Of a DNA stretch of 13,098 bases, positions 1-6,567 are shown piece after piece. The stretch is from contig JBLFZF010000076.1 in the NCBI GenBank assembly GCA_047610145.1, forward strand, positions 1-13,098, read 5' to 3'. Both the position numbers and the translations under genes were made by a program. Positions within the stretch are counted from its first letter, which is position 1. The number at the start of each line of letters is the position of its first letter. Under the pieces are notes generated by a model. It searched no databases. It saw nothing but the letters and a program-made list of their open reading frames with translations, and was not told the DNA's origin. This DNA comes from CAJXZP01 sp047610145 (lineage in GTDB: Bacteria > Bacteroidota > Bacteroidia > Flavobacteriales_G > Salibacteraceae).

Positions 1-35
1 TAACGATTGTTCGGCCTCGTTTTTTTTGAATGCGT

Positions 36-46
36 TAACTTGCACC
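36..46 (+). promoter_or_regulatory. Promoter -7 region of the yqeY-like gene
   Basis: TAACTTGCACC resembles the Bacteroidota -7 element TAnnTTTG, with one departure in the TTTG half. It is followed by the GCACC seen again upstream of the genes at 705 and 2111. It ends 11 bases before the ATG at 58, which leaves a very short leader. A TTG lies 26 bases upstream (7-9), further than the usual -33 spacing, so only the -7 part is supported. Confidence 0.5.
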
Positions 47-57
47 AAATTATTTTT

Positions 58-510
58 ATGAGCTTAAAAGATCAAATCAACACCGATATAAAGAATGCAA
101 TGCGTGCCAAAGAGGCCGATAAATTATCTGCTTTAAGAGCAGTGAAAGCGGCAATTATTGTAGCGGAAACAGCAGAAGGTAGTACCGGTAGTTTGACGGA
201 GGAGGAAGAAGTGTCTATTCTATCTAAATTGGTAAAGCAAAGAAAAGATGCCGCTGAATTATACAGTGGTCAAGATAGAGCTGATTTAGCAGATCCAGAA
301 ATATTTCAAGCAGGTGTAATTGGAGTTTATTTACCTACGCAAATGGGTGAAGATGAAGTGCGGGAGGTGGTTCAGGCTCAAATTGCCAAAGTAGGTGCTT
401 CAGGTCCTTCAGATATGGGTAAAGTAATAGGTCCGGTAATGGGGATGTTAAAAGGTAAAGCAGATGGAAAAATGATTTCTTCTTTGGTGAAGGAAGAGTT
501 AAATACATAG
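58..510 (+). CDS. yqeY: GatB/YqeY domain-containing protein
   Basis: A 150-residue cytoplasmic protein of the GatB/YqeY family, an alpha-helical fold related to the C-terminal domain of amidotransferase subunit GatB. Its precise role is not settled; a link to tRNA or translation is usually assumed. The sequence shows the family features: an N-terminal MSLKDQINTDIKNAMRAK helix, the LSALRAVKAAI segment, an acidic EEEE stretch before a KQRKDA helix, the YLPTQM motif, and the C-terminal DMGKVIGPVM and KGKADGKMIS segments. The reading frame stays open upstream to a TTG at position 7, but ATG 58 is preferred because it gives the normal family N-terminus and follows a promoter-like box. No Shine-Dalgarno is present. 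In many Flavobacteriia this gene follows ftsZ, which may lie just before the window; that is not visible here. The gene is complete and ordinary, and is separated by a hairpin from the secreted-protein genes downstream. Confidence 0.93.
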   Translation: MSLKDQINTDIKNAMRAKEADKLSALRAVKAAIIVAETAEGSTGSLTEEEEVSILSKLVKQRKDAAELYSGQDRADLADPEIFQAGVIGVYLPTQMGEDEVREVVQAQIAKVGASGPSDMGKVIGPVMGMLKGKADGKMISSLVKEELNT

Positions 511-539
511 GGTTTTATTAAATAAGGGAAAGAATATAC

Positions 540-577
540 AGAAAGCCGTATTCCGCATAAGCGGAATACGGCTTTCT
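540..577 (+). terminator. Long perfect hairpin after yqeY (terminator-like)
   Basis: A 17-bp perfect stem (540-556 paired with 561-577) closes on a 4-base ATAA loop. The core arms are GAAAGCCGTATTCCGC and its exact complement. It lies 30 bases after the yqeY stop. The sequence that follows is TCAATTTATAA rather than a clean T run, so termination may be factor-assisted, or the hairpin may stabilise the mRNA 3' end. Confidence 0.75.
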
Positions 578-632
578 CAATTTATAATACTGCGCTCTAA
601 GGGATTGAGTAAATTTGTGGTGAATAACTTTA

Positions 633-653
633 TTAACGTTAACAACATTGTTA
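633..653. promoter_or_regulatory. Overlapping palindromes, candidate operator
   Basis: Two inverted repeats share bases: TTAACGTTAA (633-642, perfect) and TAACAA-CA-TTGTTA (640-653, perfect 6-bp arms). They end 24 bases upstream of the -7 box that serves the EEP-family gene, where a transcription factor could bind. No regulator gene is in the window, so the binding partner is unknown. AT-rich intergenic DNA does produce such palindromes by chance. Confidence 0.35.
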
Positions 654-677
654 TACGCGCATACTAAATAGAAAAGT

Positions 678-690
678 TATTTTCGCAACC
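678..690 (+). promoter_or_regulatory. Promoter -7 region of the EEP-family gene
   Basis: TATTTTCG at 678-685 matches the Bacteroidota -7 consensus TAnnTTTG with one mismatch. It is followed by CAACC, in the same arrangement as the other promoters in this window. The ATG at 705 is about 20 bases downstream. A TTG at 648-650 lies 27 bases upstream, too far for a standard -33 box. Confidence 0.5.
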
Positions 691-704
691 CCAAAAAAGG
701 TAAT

Positions 705-2000
705 ATGATTAAAAAATTGGTTGTACTGTTGTTGCTTATTCCTGTGGTAGGAGTGTCTCAAAACCAAGAGATTGCTACGTTTATGAGTTATAATTTATTG
801 AATTACAGAAATGAAACTAGTTTTTGTACCAATGCGAACAATTCACCTATAGCCAAGGAAGGGTACTTCAAAACAATTTTCGAGCATATTCAACCAGATT
901 TGATTGCGTGTAATGAGTTAGGGTCTAATCCGACAAATGCCGTAAAAATTCTTGAGCGTTGTTTGAATGTGAATGGAGAAACCAAGTTTCAAATGGCTCA
1001 GTTTTCAACGAGTTCTGGCTCCGGTTTATCAAATGCATTTTTCTATAATGGAGATATGTTTAGCATGAAATCTACCGATAAGATATTAAACGATCTTACT
1101 GGTAATTCATTAGTTCGTTTAATTGATGTATTCACTTTATATTACAATGATGCGAATTTACCTCTCGGTTCTGACACCACATTTCTGACTGTTTTTGTCG
1201 CGCACTTAAAAGCGGGAAACGGAAGCTCAAATGAAACTCAACGAGCAAACGCGACTGCTTCTTTGATGAACTATATAGAAATGGAAGGAATAACCGGAAA
1301 CTATATTTTTTCTGGAGATTTCAACGTTTACAAGGCGTCTGAAGCTGCTTTTCAAAACTTGGTAAACCCTTCCAATCCACAAGTTAAATTTATTGACCCA
1401 GTAAATAGAATGGGAAACTGGAATAATAACGCTACTTATGCCGATGTTCATACCCAGTCTACACATGCCACAGGTAATGGTTGTGCAAGTGGTGGTGGTT
1501 TAGATGATCGCTTTGATTTCGCTTTGATTTCTGCAAGTATTAAAAACGATGCAGATAATATTGATTATGTGAGTAATAGTTATAAAGCAGTGGCGAATGA
1601 TGGGAATCATTTTAATGGATCCATCAATAATCCGGCAAACATCTCTGTTCCAGCAGCAGTGCTAGATGCTATTTACAATGGAAGTGATCATTTACCCGTA
1701 GTTTTGGATATGGTCATCACTGAGGCCCAGCCTAATACCGTAGCTGAAATTAAGCAAAGCACTTTTCAAGTTGACTTAGTTAACCCAGCAATGGGAGAGA
1801 TTAAAGGCGTGGTTACCGGTGAAATAGGCGTATATACTGTTAGGGCTTATTCTATTACGGGTAAATTATTACTGCAAAATACGTTCACAAACCGAAATAA
1901 AGGAACTTTTTCTGTAGCTATAAACTATAAAGGAATGGTCTTAGTACAGGTTATTAGTGAGTCTGGGGTTAAAAAAGTATTTAAGATAGTTCAAAATTAA
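705..2000 (+). CDS. Secreted endonuclease/exonuclease/phosphatase-family protein with T9SS sorting domain
   Basis: A 431-residue predicted extracellular phosphodiesterase, most likely a nuclease, of the metal-dependent EEP (DNase I-like) superfamily. Residues 1-18 form a signal peptide ending VGVSQ. The catalytic fold runs from about 23 to 338 and carries the expected motifs: SYNLLNY with N30, CNELGS with metal-ligand E71, VAHLKAG with H167, SGDFN with D205 and N207, DDRFDF at 267-272, and SDHLPV with D328 and H329. All key residues appear present, so it should be active. From about 350 to the end there is a beta-rich tail with YSITGKLLLQ and a final KKVFKIVQN, resembling a T9SS type A sorting domain that would be removed or anchored on export. 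The gene has its own promoter; 110 bases including a new promoter separate it from the next gene. Specificity (DNA, RNA, phospholipid or sugar phosphate) cannot be assigned from sequence. Confidence 0.87.
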   Translation: MIKKLVVLLLLIPVVGVSQNQEIATFMSYNLLNYRNETSFCTNANNSPIAKEGYFKTIFEHIQPDLIACNELGSNPTNAVKILERCLNVNGETKFQMAQFSTSSGSGLSNAFFYNGDMFSMKSTDKILNDLTGNSLVRLIDVFTLYYNDANLPLGSDTTFLTVFVAHLKAGNGSSNETQRANATASLMNYIEMEGITGNYIFSGDFNVYKASEAAFQNLVNPSNPQVKFIDPVNRMGNWNNNATYADVHTQSTHATGNGCASGGGLDDRFDFALISASIKNDADNIDYVSNSYKAVANDGNHFNGSINNPANISVPAAVLDAIYNGSDHLPVVLDMVITEAQPNTVAEIKQSTFQVDLVNPAMGEIKGVVTGEIGVYTVRAYSITGKLLLQNTFTNRNKGTFSVAINYKGMVLVQVISESGVKKVFKIVQN

Positions 2001-2043
2001 CATGGAGTTCACGTTGCAATTTTATATGCGAGTAAAAACGAGT

Positions 2044-2057
2044 TACATTTGCACCCC
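2044..2057 (+). promoter_or_regulatory. Promoter -7 region of the secreted-protein operon
   Basis: TACATTTG at 2044-2051 is an exact match to the Bacteroidota -7 consensus TAnnTTTG, followed by CACCCC as at the other promoters here. It lies about 60 bases before the ATG at 2111, leaving room for a 5' leader of roughly 50 bases. No strong -33 element sits at the usual spacing; a TTG occurs 27 bases upstream at 2014-2016. This is the best promoter in the window. Confidence 0.65.
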
Positions 2058-2098
2058 CAAATAAAAAATAGGCAAGTCAAAGTGTCGGCTTCATTATT

Positions 2099-2117
2099 GA
2101 ATGAGATAGAATGAGAT
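2099..2117 (+). repeat. Duplicated start region (GAATGAGAT twice) with a two-codon upstream ORF
   Basis: GAATGAGAT occurs at 2099-2107 and again at 2109-2117, so the real start codon at 2111 has an upstream twin ATG at 2101. The upstream copy reads ATG AGA TAG, a two-codon ORF that stops one base before the true ATG. It is out of frame with the gene. It could be a tandem duplication by chance or could affect initiation. Confidence 0.5.
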
Positions 2118-4249
2118 TAAGTTTACTAGTATTTGTAGGAATTGTGTGTAGTATAAATGTAGCGGCTCAACAATTTGATGAGTCTACTACAAAAGTATCG
2201 GATGTTAGGTTGAATGTAACTAATATCGGTACGTTCGGAAACGCTTTTAGAGGGTACCGTGATGGAAGTGGGTCTCAGAGTTGCGAGTATCCTGTTGGAT
2301 CTGGTGTAGAGCACTTATTTGAAGCTGGTTTTTGGTTTGGCGGTAAGGTAAATGGTCAAACTTTAGTATCTACTTCGGCTTATGACGCTTCTCAAGGATA
2401 TTCTACTGGAAAAGCAGGTTTTGAGTTTACCAATTCAAGTGGTCCACTCAAAATAAGATCTTCTTATTTTGATAGTCCGTACTATTCTCCAGATGCCATT
2501 TCTCATGAAGATTTCGTTTCGGTGTATACCGATTCTAACATACTTATTCCGGGGACTCAAATTCCAATTCAAAATCATAATAACCCTTTGAATATTGAGG
2601 TTGTTGGACATACTTATAACTGGAATTATACCTTTAGTAACTTTTTTGTTATTACTAATTTTTACATTGTAAATCATGGAAATAGTGTGATTGATGATGC
2701 GCATTTTGCTTTTTGGGCAAACTCAGTAGTTAGAAATATTAATATTACAGCTGCGGGTTCTGGTGGGGCAGGGTTTTATGATAAAGGAGGAAATGGTTTT
2801 TTAGATTCTTTATATATGTCTTATTGTTATGATAAAGGAGGAGATGTTGGATTTACAGATTCCTATATTGGTCAAAAATTTTTAGGCGCAGAAGATAAAA
2901 ATGGTTTCCATCATCCCGCGTTGTTAGATTCTAACGGTATGCCTACGTCTGATTTAGATATTCATTACAATGTGTGGCAATTCAATAACACCTCTGATCC
3001 TATTTACTTTTTGCCACAAGATGATAATCAACGCTACAAAAAAATGTCAGGGGGGTTAAATCAATCAGAATGTTGGGATCAGAACAATAGCACGAATGGT
3101 AATTGTAGTTCAAAATCTATTCAAGAACAAATCAATGAAATGGGAAATCGCTCGGATTTAGTTTCGGTAGGACCATTTAAAGATTTTGCGCCTGGCGATA
3201 CTTTAAATATTACGTACGCTTTTATTTTAGGTCCTAAAAAGGATGATGGAAACGACCCCGCTTTAAACACCTTGGCGCAGAAAGAGTTTTTCATGCAAAA
3301 TGCAGGTTGGGCACAAACAGCTTATAATGGAGAGGATGTGAACTTTAATGGCGTCTTGGATCCCGGAGAAGATGTCGATGGAAATAAAAAAATCACGAGG
3401 TATATCTTACCTACTCCGCCTAACTCACCTCGAACTAGAATTGATGCTACCGATAATAGAATTGATATCTATTGGGCAAATAATTCGGAATCTTCGATAG
3501 ATCCAATTACCCAAGAAATGGATTTTGAAGGGTATAGAGTGTATTCTTCAAAATTAGGTTTTGATGTGGCTACTACACCGCCAAAATTAGAGTTTGTCAA
3601 GATTGGCGAGAATGATGTTCCAAATAACGGTTTATTTAACGATATTGGATTTGAGTCTATCCGTTTAGAAGAACCGGCCAGATTTGATGGAGATACAAAC
3701 GAGTACGTTTACAAGTACAGTATCAATAATGTGCAAAATGGCTGGCAATATGCAGTAGCGGTTACTGCATTTGATAGAGGCAATCCAGGCGCTAATTTAG
3801 AGTCGTTAGAATCAAGTCCTAATTTCAATAACTTCAGAGTTTTTGCAGGTAAAGATGCGGTAGCAGACTTAGTGGAGAATGGCCCTTTTGCTTATCCCAA
3901 TCCTTACTATGCAGGGGCTGCTTGGGAAGGAACGAGTTCTTTTCAAGAAGAAAGCAGAAAAATTATTTTCGCAAATTTACCCGCTAGATGTACTATTCGA
4001 GTATACACCACTGCGGGTGATTTACTAGATGAGTTGGGTCACGATGGCGGATACGATGGAACAGACATTAGATGGTTTGAAACCTTTGGGGCGGAAGATT
4101 CAGAGAAAAACGTGTTCTCAGGTGGAGAACATGCATGGGATTTATTAACACAAAGCAATCAAATTTTGGCTAGGGGCTTGTACATCTTTACCGTAGAAGA
4201 CTTAGATACAGGAAAACTTTATAAATCTAAATTTTTAATAATTAAGTAA
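2111..4249 (+). CDS. Large secreted protein with Fn3 domain, EF-hand loop and FlgD-like/T9SS C-terminal domain
   Basis: A 712-residue predicted extracellular protein of unknown function. Residues 1-20 are a signal peptide ending VAAQ. The first 400 residues form an aromatic- and glycine-rich beta domain that I recognise only as a recurring uncharacterised type in Bacteroidota and related phyla (TKVSDVRLNVTNIGTFGN near the start, then FEAGFWFGGKVNGQ). Residues 409-420 (DVNFNGVLDPGE) form a canonical 12-position EF-hand calcium loop. An Fn3-like domain follows at about 437-560 (DFEGYRVYSS, then YAVAVTAFDRG). The tail from about 593 starts with AYPNPYYAG, has a FlgD-Ig-like HAWDLL...ARGLYIF segment, and ends KSKFLIIK, like a T9SS sorting domain. 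A 16-nt in-frame repeat gives YDKGG twice. The gene is first in a two-gene unit, 19 bases before the next. A structural or adhesive surface role is an inference. Confidence 0.8.
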   Translation: MRLSLLVFVGIVCSINVAAQQFDESTTKVSDVRLNVTNIGTFGNAFRGYRDGSGSQSCEYPVGSGVEHLFEAGFWFGGKVNGQTLVSTSAYDASQGYSTGKAGFEFTNSSGPLKIRSSYFDSPYYSPDAISHEDFVSVYTDSNILIPGTQIPIQNHNNPLNIEVVGHTYNWNYTFSNFFVITNFYIVNHGNSVIDDAHFAFWANSVVRNINITAAGSGGAGFYDKGGNGFLDSLYMSYCYDKGGDVGFTDSYIGQKFLGAEDKNGFHHPALLDSNGMPTSDLDIHYNVWQFNNTSDPIYFLPQDDNQRYKKMSGGLNQSECWDQNNSTNGNCSSKSIQEQINEMGNRSDLVSVGPFKDFAPGDTLNITYAFILGPKKDDGNDPALNTLAQKEFFMQNAGWAQTAYNGEDVNFNGVLDPGEDVDGNKKITRYILPTPPNSPRTRIDATDNRIDIYWANNSESSIDPITQEMDFEGYRVYSSKLGFDVATTPPKLEFVKIGENDVPNNGLFNDIGFESIRLEEPARFDGDTNEYVYKYSINNVQNGWQYAVAVTAFDRGNPGANLESLESSPNFNNFRVFAGKDAVADLVENGPFAYPNPYYAGAAWEGTSSFQEESRKIIFANLPARCTIRVYTTAGDLLDELGHDGGYDGTDIRWFETFGAEDSEKNVFSGGEHAWDLLTQSNQILARGLYIFTVEDLDTGKLYKSKFLIIK
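2776..2842 (+). repeat. In-frame 16-nt direct repeat encoding YDKGG
   Basis: TTATGATAAAGGAGGA occurs at 2776-2791 and 2827-2842, exactly 51 bases (17 codons) apart. Both copies are read in the same frame as YDKGG. Each contains AAAGGAGG, a perfect Shine-Dalgarno sequence. Nothing useful starts downstream of it, so it is probably tolerated because this lineage does not rely on Shine-Dalgarno initiation. Confidence 0.6.
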
Positions 4250-4268
4250 ACAATCAAAATCAAATAAT

Positions 4269-6491
4269 ATGAAAACAAATTTACTTTTAGTAGTATTTGC
4301 ACTTTCTTCTGTTTTAGGATTCTCACAGATAAATAATGTGAGTATTAATGACGTTCAATTCGTGTCGATAACAGATTTAAATGCCTGTACAGATTTATCG
4401 TCTTATGACGGAGATACCGTAAAAGTTAGAGGTATTGCTTTACACGATGGTAACCTTACAGAGGTTTCATCTGGATCGGTAACCGGTGGTTGTCGTCCTG
4501 GAATTCACTTATTAGATACTGCAAATGCAGGTATGGGTGGAGACTTTTCTGGTATTCAAATCCACGGTGTAGAAGCGGGAGATAATTCTAACCCAGTAAC
4601 AGCACTTCACCAAATTGTTGCCGGTGATGTAGTTGAAATTACAGGTGTTTTAGGAACCTACCAAGGAGAAACTCAAATTTATCCTTTAGGGAACTCTTCT
4701 GTAACTGTTTTATCACCCGTTGCTGCTCCAATGCCAAGAATGGTTTCTGTAGGAGATTTAAACGATGCCAACAGAGTAAATAAATTAGTTACTGGTGAGC
4801 CAATAGAGGGTTCATTGATTATGTTGAATAATGTAACAGTGACGGCAGTAAATTCTTTTGGTAGTGGTAGAGTAAGTTTAGATGTAACAGATGCAAGTGG
4901 AAACACGATTAATGTATCTGATCGTTTTTTAGTACAAAGAACACCGTCTTACACAACGGTTAATCCAAACTCTCCGCAAGCTACAGGTAGTTTTGTAATT
5001 CCTCCAGTTGGTTTAGTTTACGACACTTTAATTGGTATTGTATTGCACTCTGAAAATGGATGTACTGGTGGTGCTGGTCGTGGTTACGAAATCAATCCTT
5101 TTAATGCTTCTCACTATGTGATTGGGGTAACACCTCCATCTATCACGAATGTAATGAGAATGCCAACAGCTCCTACTTCTGCGGATGCTCCTGTTGTTGA
5201 CTGTAAAATCTTAGATTTTGATGGTTCTGTAGCGGCTGCATTTTTACATTACACAAGCGATATCGCTACCGGTTCTTTTGATAGTGTAGCTTTAACATTG
5301 AAAAGTGGATCTCAAGATGAGTATACTGGAACTATTCCAGCTATGACTGATGGAGATATGGTAGGTTATTTTATCAGATCAGTAGATAACGATGGCAACA
5401 TGTCACAGTATCCAGCAACTCCTGGGGGGGCTGCTACAAATAATGTAGTTGTTTACACCGTAAGAGATAACGGGTTGCAAATTGTAGATATCCAAAAAGT
5501 ATTGGATTACAACAGAAATGAGTCATATTACAAGGGTGATACGGTTACGGTTACTGGTGTAGTTTCTGCTTCGGCTAAAGATTATGATCTAGGATACGTG
5601 TATATTCAACAAACTGGTGCTACGGAATGGGCTGGTTTATCATTAATTGGTAACTCTGATTTAGTTCTTTTAAAACGAACAGAAGAAGTAACGGTTACGG
5701 GTGTTATTGAAGAATATTATTCTTTCACTAGAATGAACGTAATTGATGTGGTGAAAACCGGGAATTTAGTTCCTGTAGAAACAACGTTCTTAGATCCTTC
5801 GGATAACGCATTGTATACGTCTGGTGAAATTGAAAAATACGAAAGTATGACTGTTGGTTTCGAAAATGGAACAACTGGTTTATTTATGACAGATGAAGAT
5901 GCAGGTTTTGGAGATTACGCAGTAAGTACTTCAGCAACCGCAACGCAATCAATAATGGTGACTGCTGGTCGTCAAAGTAGTAGTGCATTTGCTTCGTTAT
6001 GGGTTTCTTTAGTAACAGACGGATACTATTGGGATAATGATGGTCAAATGGAAGTAGATACTGTAATTACATCAGCTACCATGCAAATGGATTCTCTTTC
6101 AGGCGTTTTATACTTCGGTTTTGGAAACTATAAATTGTTACCTCGTAACAACGATGACATCGTTAATCTTTCGGATAATGGGACACCTATTGCATTAGAT
6201 ACGACTAATTACAACTACCCAGTTTCTGTGGTAGAGTTGAATGGTAAATCAATTGAGACTTTAGTTTACCCTAATCCAGCTTCAGACCAGGTCACTGTTT
6301 CTGTAGACGGATTAACCAACTTTTCTGTAGCCGTTTACGATCTATCTGGTCGTCAAATCATGGAAACGATTAATGCAAATAGCTTTGCAAGAATTTCTGT
6401 AAGCCCACTTCCAAACGGAGTGTACTTCTTGAAAGTTTCTGATCGTTCAGGAAACCAATTAGCTATTGATAAAGTGATCATAAGACACTAA
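4269..6491 (+). CDS. Secreted multi-domain OB-fold-like protein with T9SS type A sorting domain
   Basis: A 740-residue predicted extracellular protein. Residues 1-19 are a signal peptide ending LGFS. Several OB-fold-like beta domains can be seen: about 45-155 (GDTVKVRGIAL, then VVEITGVLG with YQGETQIYP), possibly 156-270 (LVTGEPIEGSLIMLNNVTV), and about 395-500 (KGDTVTVTGVVSA, then VTVTGVIEE). An Ig/Fn3-like stretch with TPPSITNV and YFIRSVDNDGN lies at about 288-380. The last 75 residues are a textbook T9SS type A domain: VYPNPASDQ, VYDLSGRQI, LPNGVYFLKV, ending DKVIIRH. The OB-like parts resemble the non-catalytic domains found in some large secreted nucleases (ExeM/NucH type) and DUF5689-like lipoproteins, but I see no catalytic motif. 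It follows its neighbour by 19 bases, probably as one transcript, and is closed by a strong terminator. Codon use leans to CGT and C-ending Tyr codons more than the preceding gene, suggesting high expression. A seven-G run lies at 5424-5430. Confidence 0.82.
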   Translation: MKTNLLLVVFALSSVLGFSQINNVSINDVQFVSITDLNACTDLSSYDGDTVKVRGIALHDGNLTEVSSGSVTGGCRPGIHLLDTANAGMGGDFSGIQIHGVEAGDNSNPVTALHQIVAGDVVEITGVLGTYQGETQIYPLGNSSVTVLSPVAAPMPRMVSVGDLNDANRVNKLVTGEPIEGSLIMLNNVTVTAVNSFGSGRVSLDVTDASGNTINVSDRFLVQRTPSYTTVNPNSPQATGSFVIPPVGLVYDTLIGIVLHSENGCTGGAGRGYEINPFNASHYVIGVTPPSITNVMRMPTAPTSADAPVVDCKILDFDGSVAAAFLHYTSDIATGSFDSVALTLKSGSQDEYTGTIPAMTDGDMVGYFIRSVDNDGNMSQYPATPGGAATNNVVVYTVRDNGLQIVDIQKVLDYNRNESYYKGDTVTVTGVVSASAKDYDLGYVYIQQTGATEWAGLSLIGNSDLVLLKRTEEVTVTGVIEEYYSFTRMNVIDVVKTGNLVPVETTFLDPSDNALYTSGEIEKYESMTVGFENGTTGLFMTDEDAGFGDYAVSTSATATQSIMVTAGRQSSSAFASLWVSLVTDGYYWDNDGQMEVDTVITSATMQMDSLSGVLYFGFGNYKLLPRNNDDIVNLSDNGTPIALDTTNYNYPVSVVELNGKSIETLVYPNPASDQVTVSVDGLTNFSVAVYDLSGRQIMETINANSFARISVSPLPNGVYFLKVSDRSGNQLAIDKVIIRH

Positions 6492-6496
6492 AATTT

Positions 6497-6536
6497 ATTC
6501 CCGTGTGTGATTCTGTCACACACGGGAATTTTTATT
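6497..6536 (+). terminator. Rho-independent terminator between secreted-protein pair and membrane block
   Basis: A 14-bp perfect stem (6497-6510 with 6516-6529) with arms around TTCCCGTGTGTGA and a 5-base TTCTG loop is followed by TTTTTATT. It begins 6 bases after the stop codon at 6491. This is the strongest terminator signal in the window. It should end most transcripts before the lipoprotein gene at 6568. Confidence 0.88.
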
Positions 6537-6547
6537 AAAATCTTGTG

Positions 6548-6560
6548 TAGATTTTAAACC
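6548..6560 (+). promoter_or_regulatory. Weak candidate promoter for the four-gene block
   Basis: TAGATTTTAAACC lies in the 31 bases between the terminator and the ATG at 6568. It keeps TAnnTTT and the trailing A-CC seen at the other promoters but lacks the final G. No -33 box can be placed, since that position falls inside the terminator hairpin. The block may instead depend on read-through. Confidence 0.25.
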
Positions 6561-6567
6561 ATTACAA

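Noticed and set aside
7..57. N-terminal extension of the YqeY-like protein from TTG at position 7
   Set aside because: The added residues do not look like the family, the stretch contains the promoter-like box, and ATG 58 gives the normal N-terminus.
1..57. End of an upstream gene such as ftsZ at the window edge
   Set aside because: The window begins with TAA, but there is no coding sequence before it to read, so no gene can be supported.
2783..2841. Two perfect AAAGGAGG Shine-Dalgarno sequences inside the gene at 2111
   Set aside because: The ATGs that follow are out of frame and stop after a few codons. No real start in the window has such a sequence, so they are not initiation signals.
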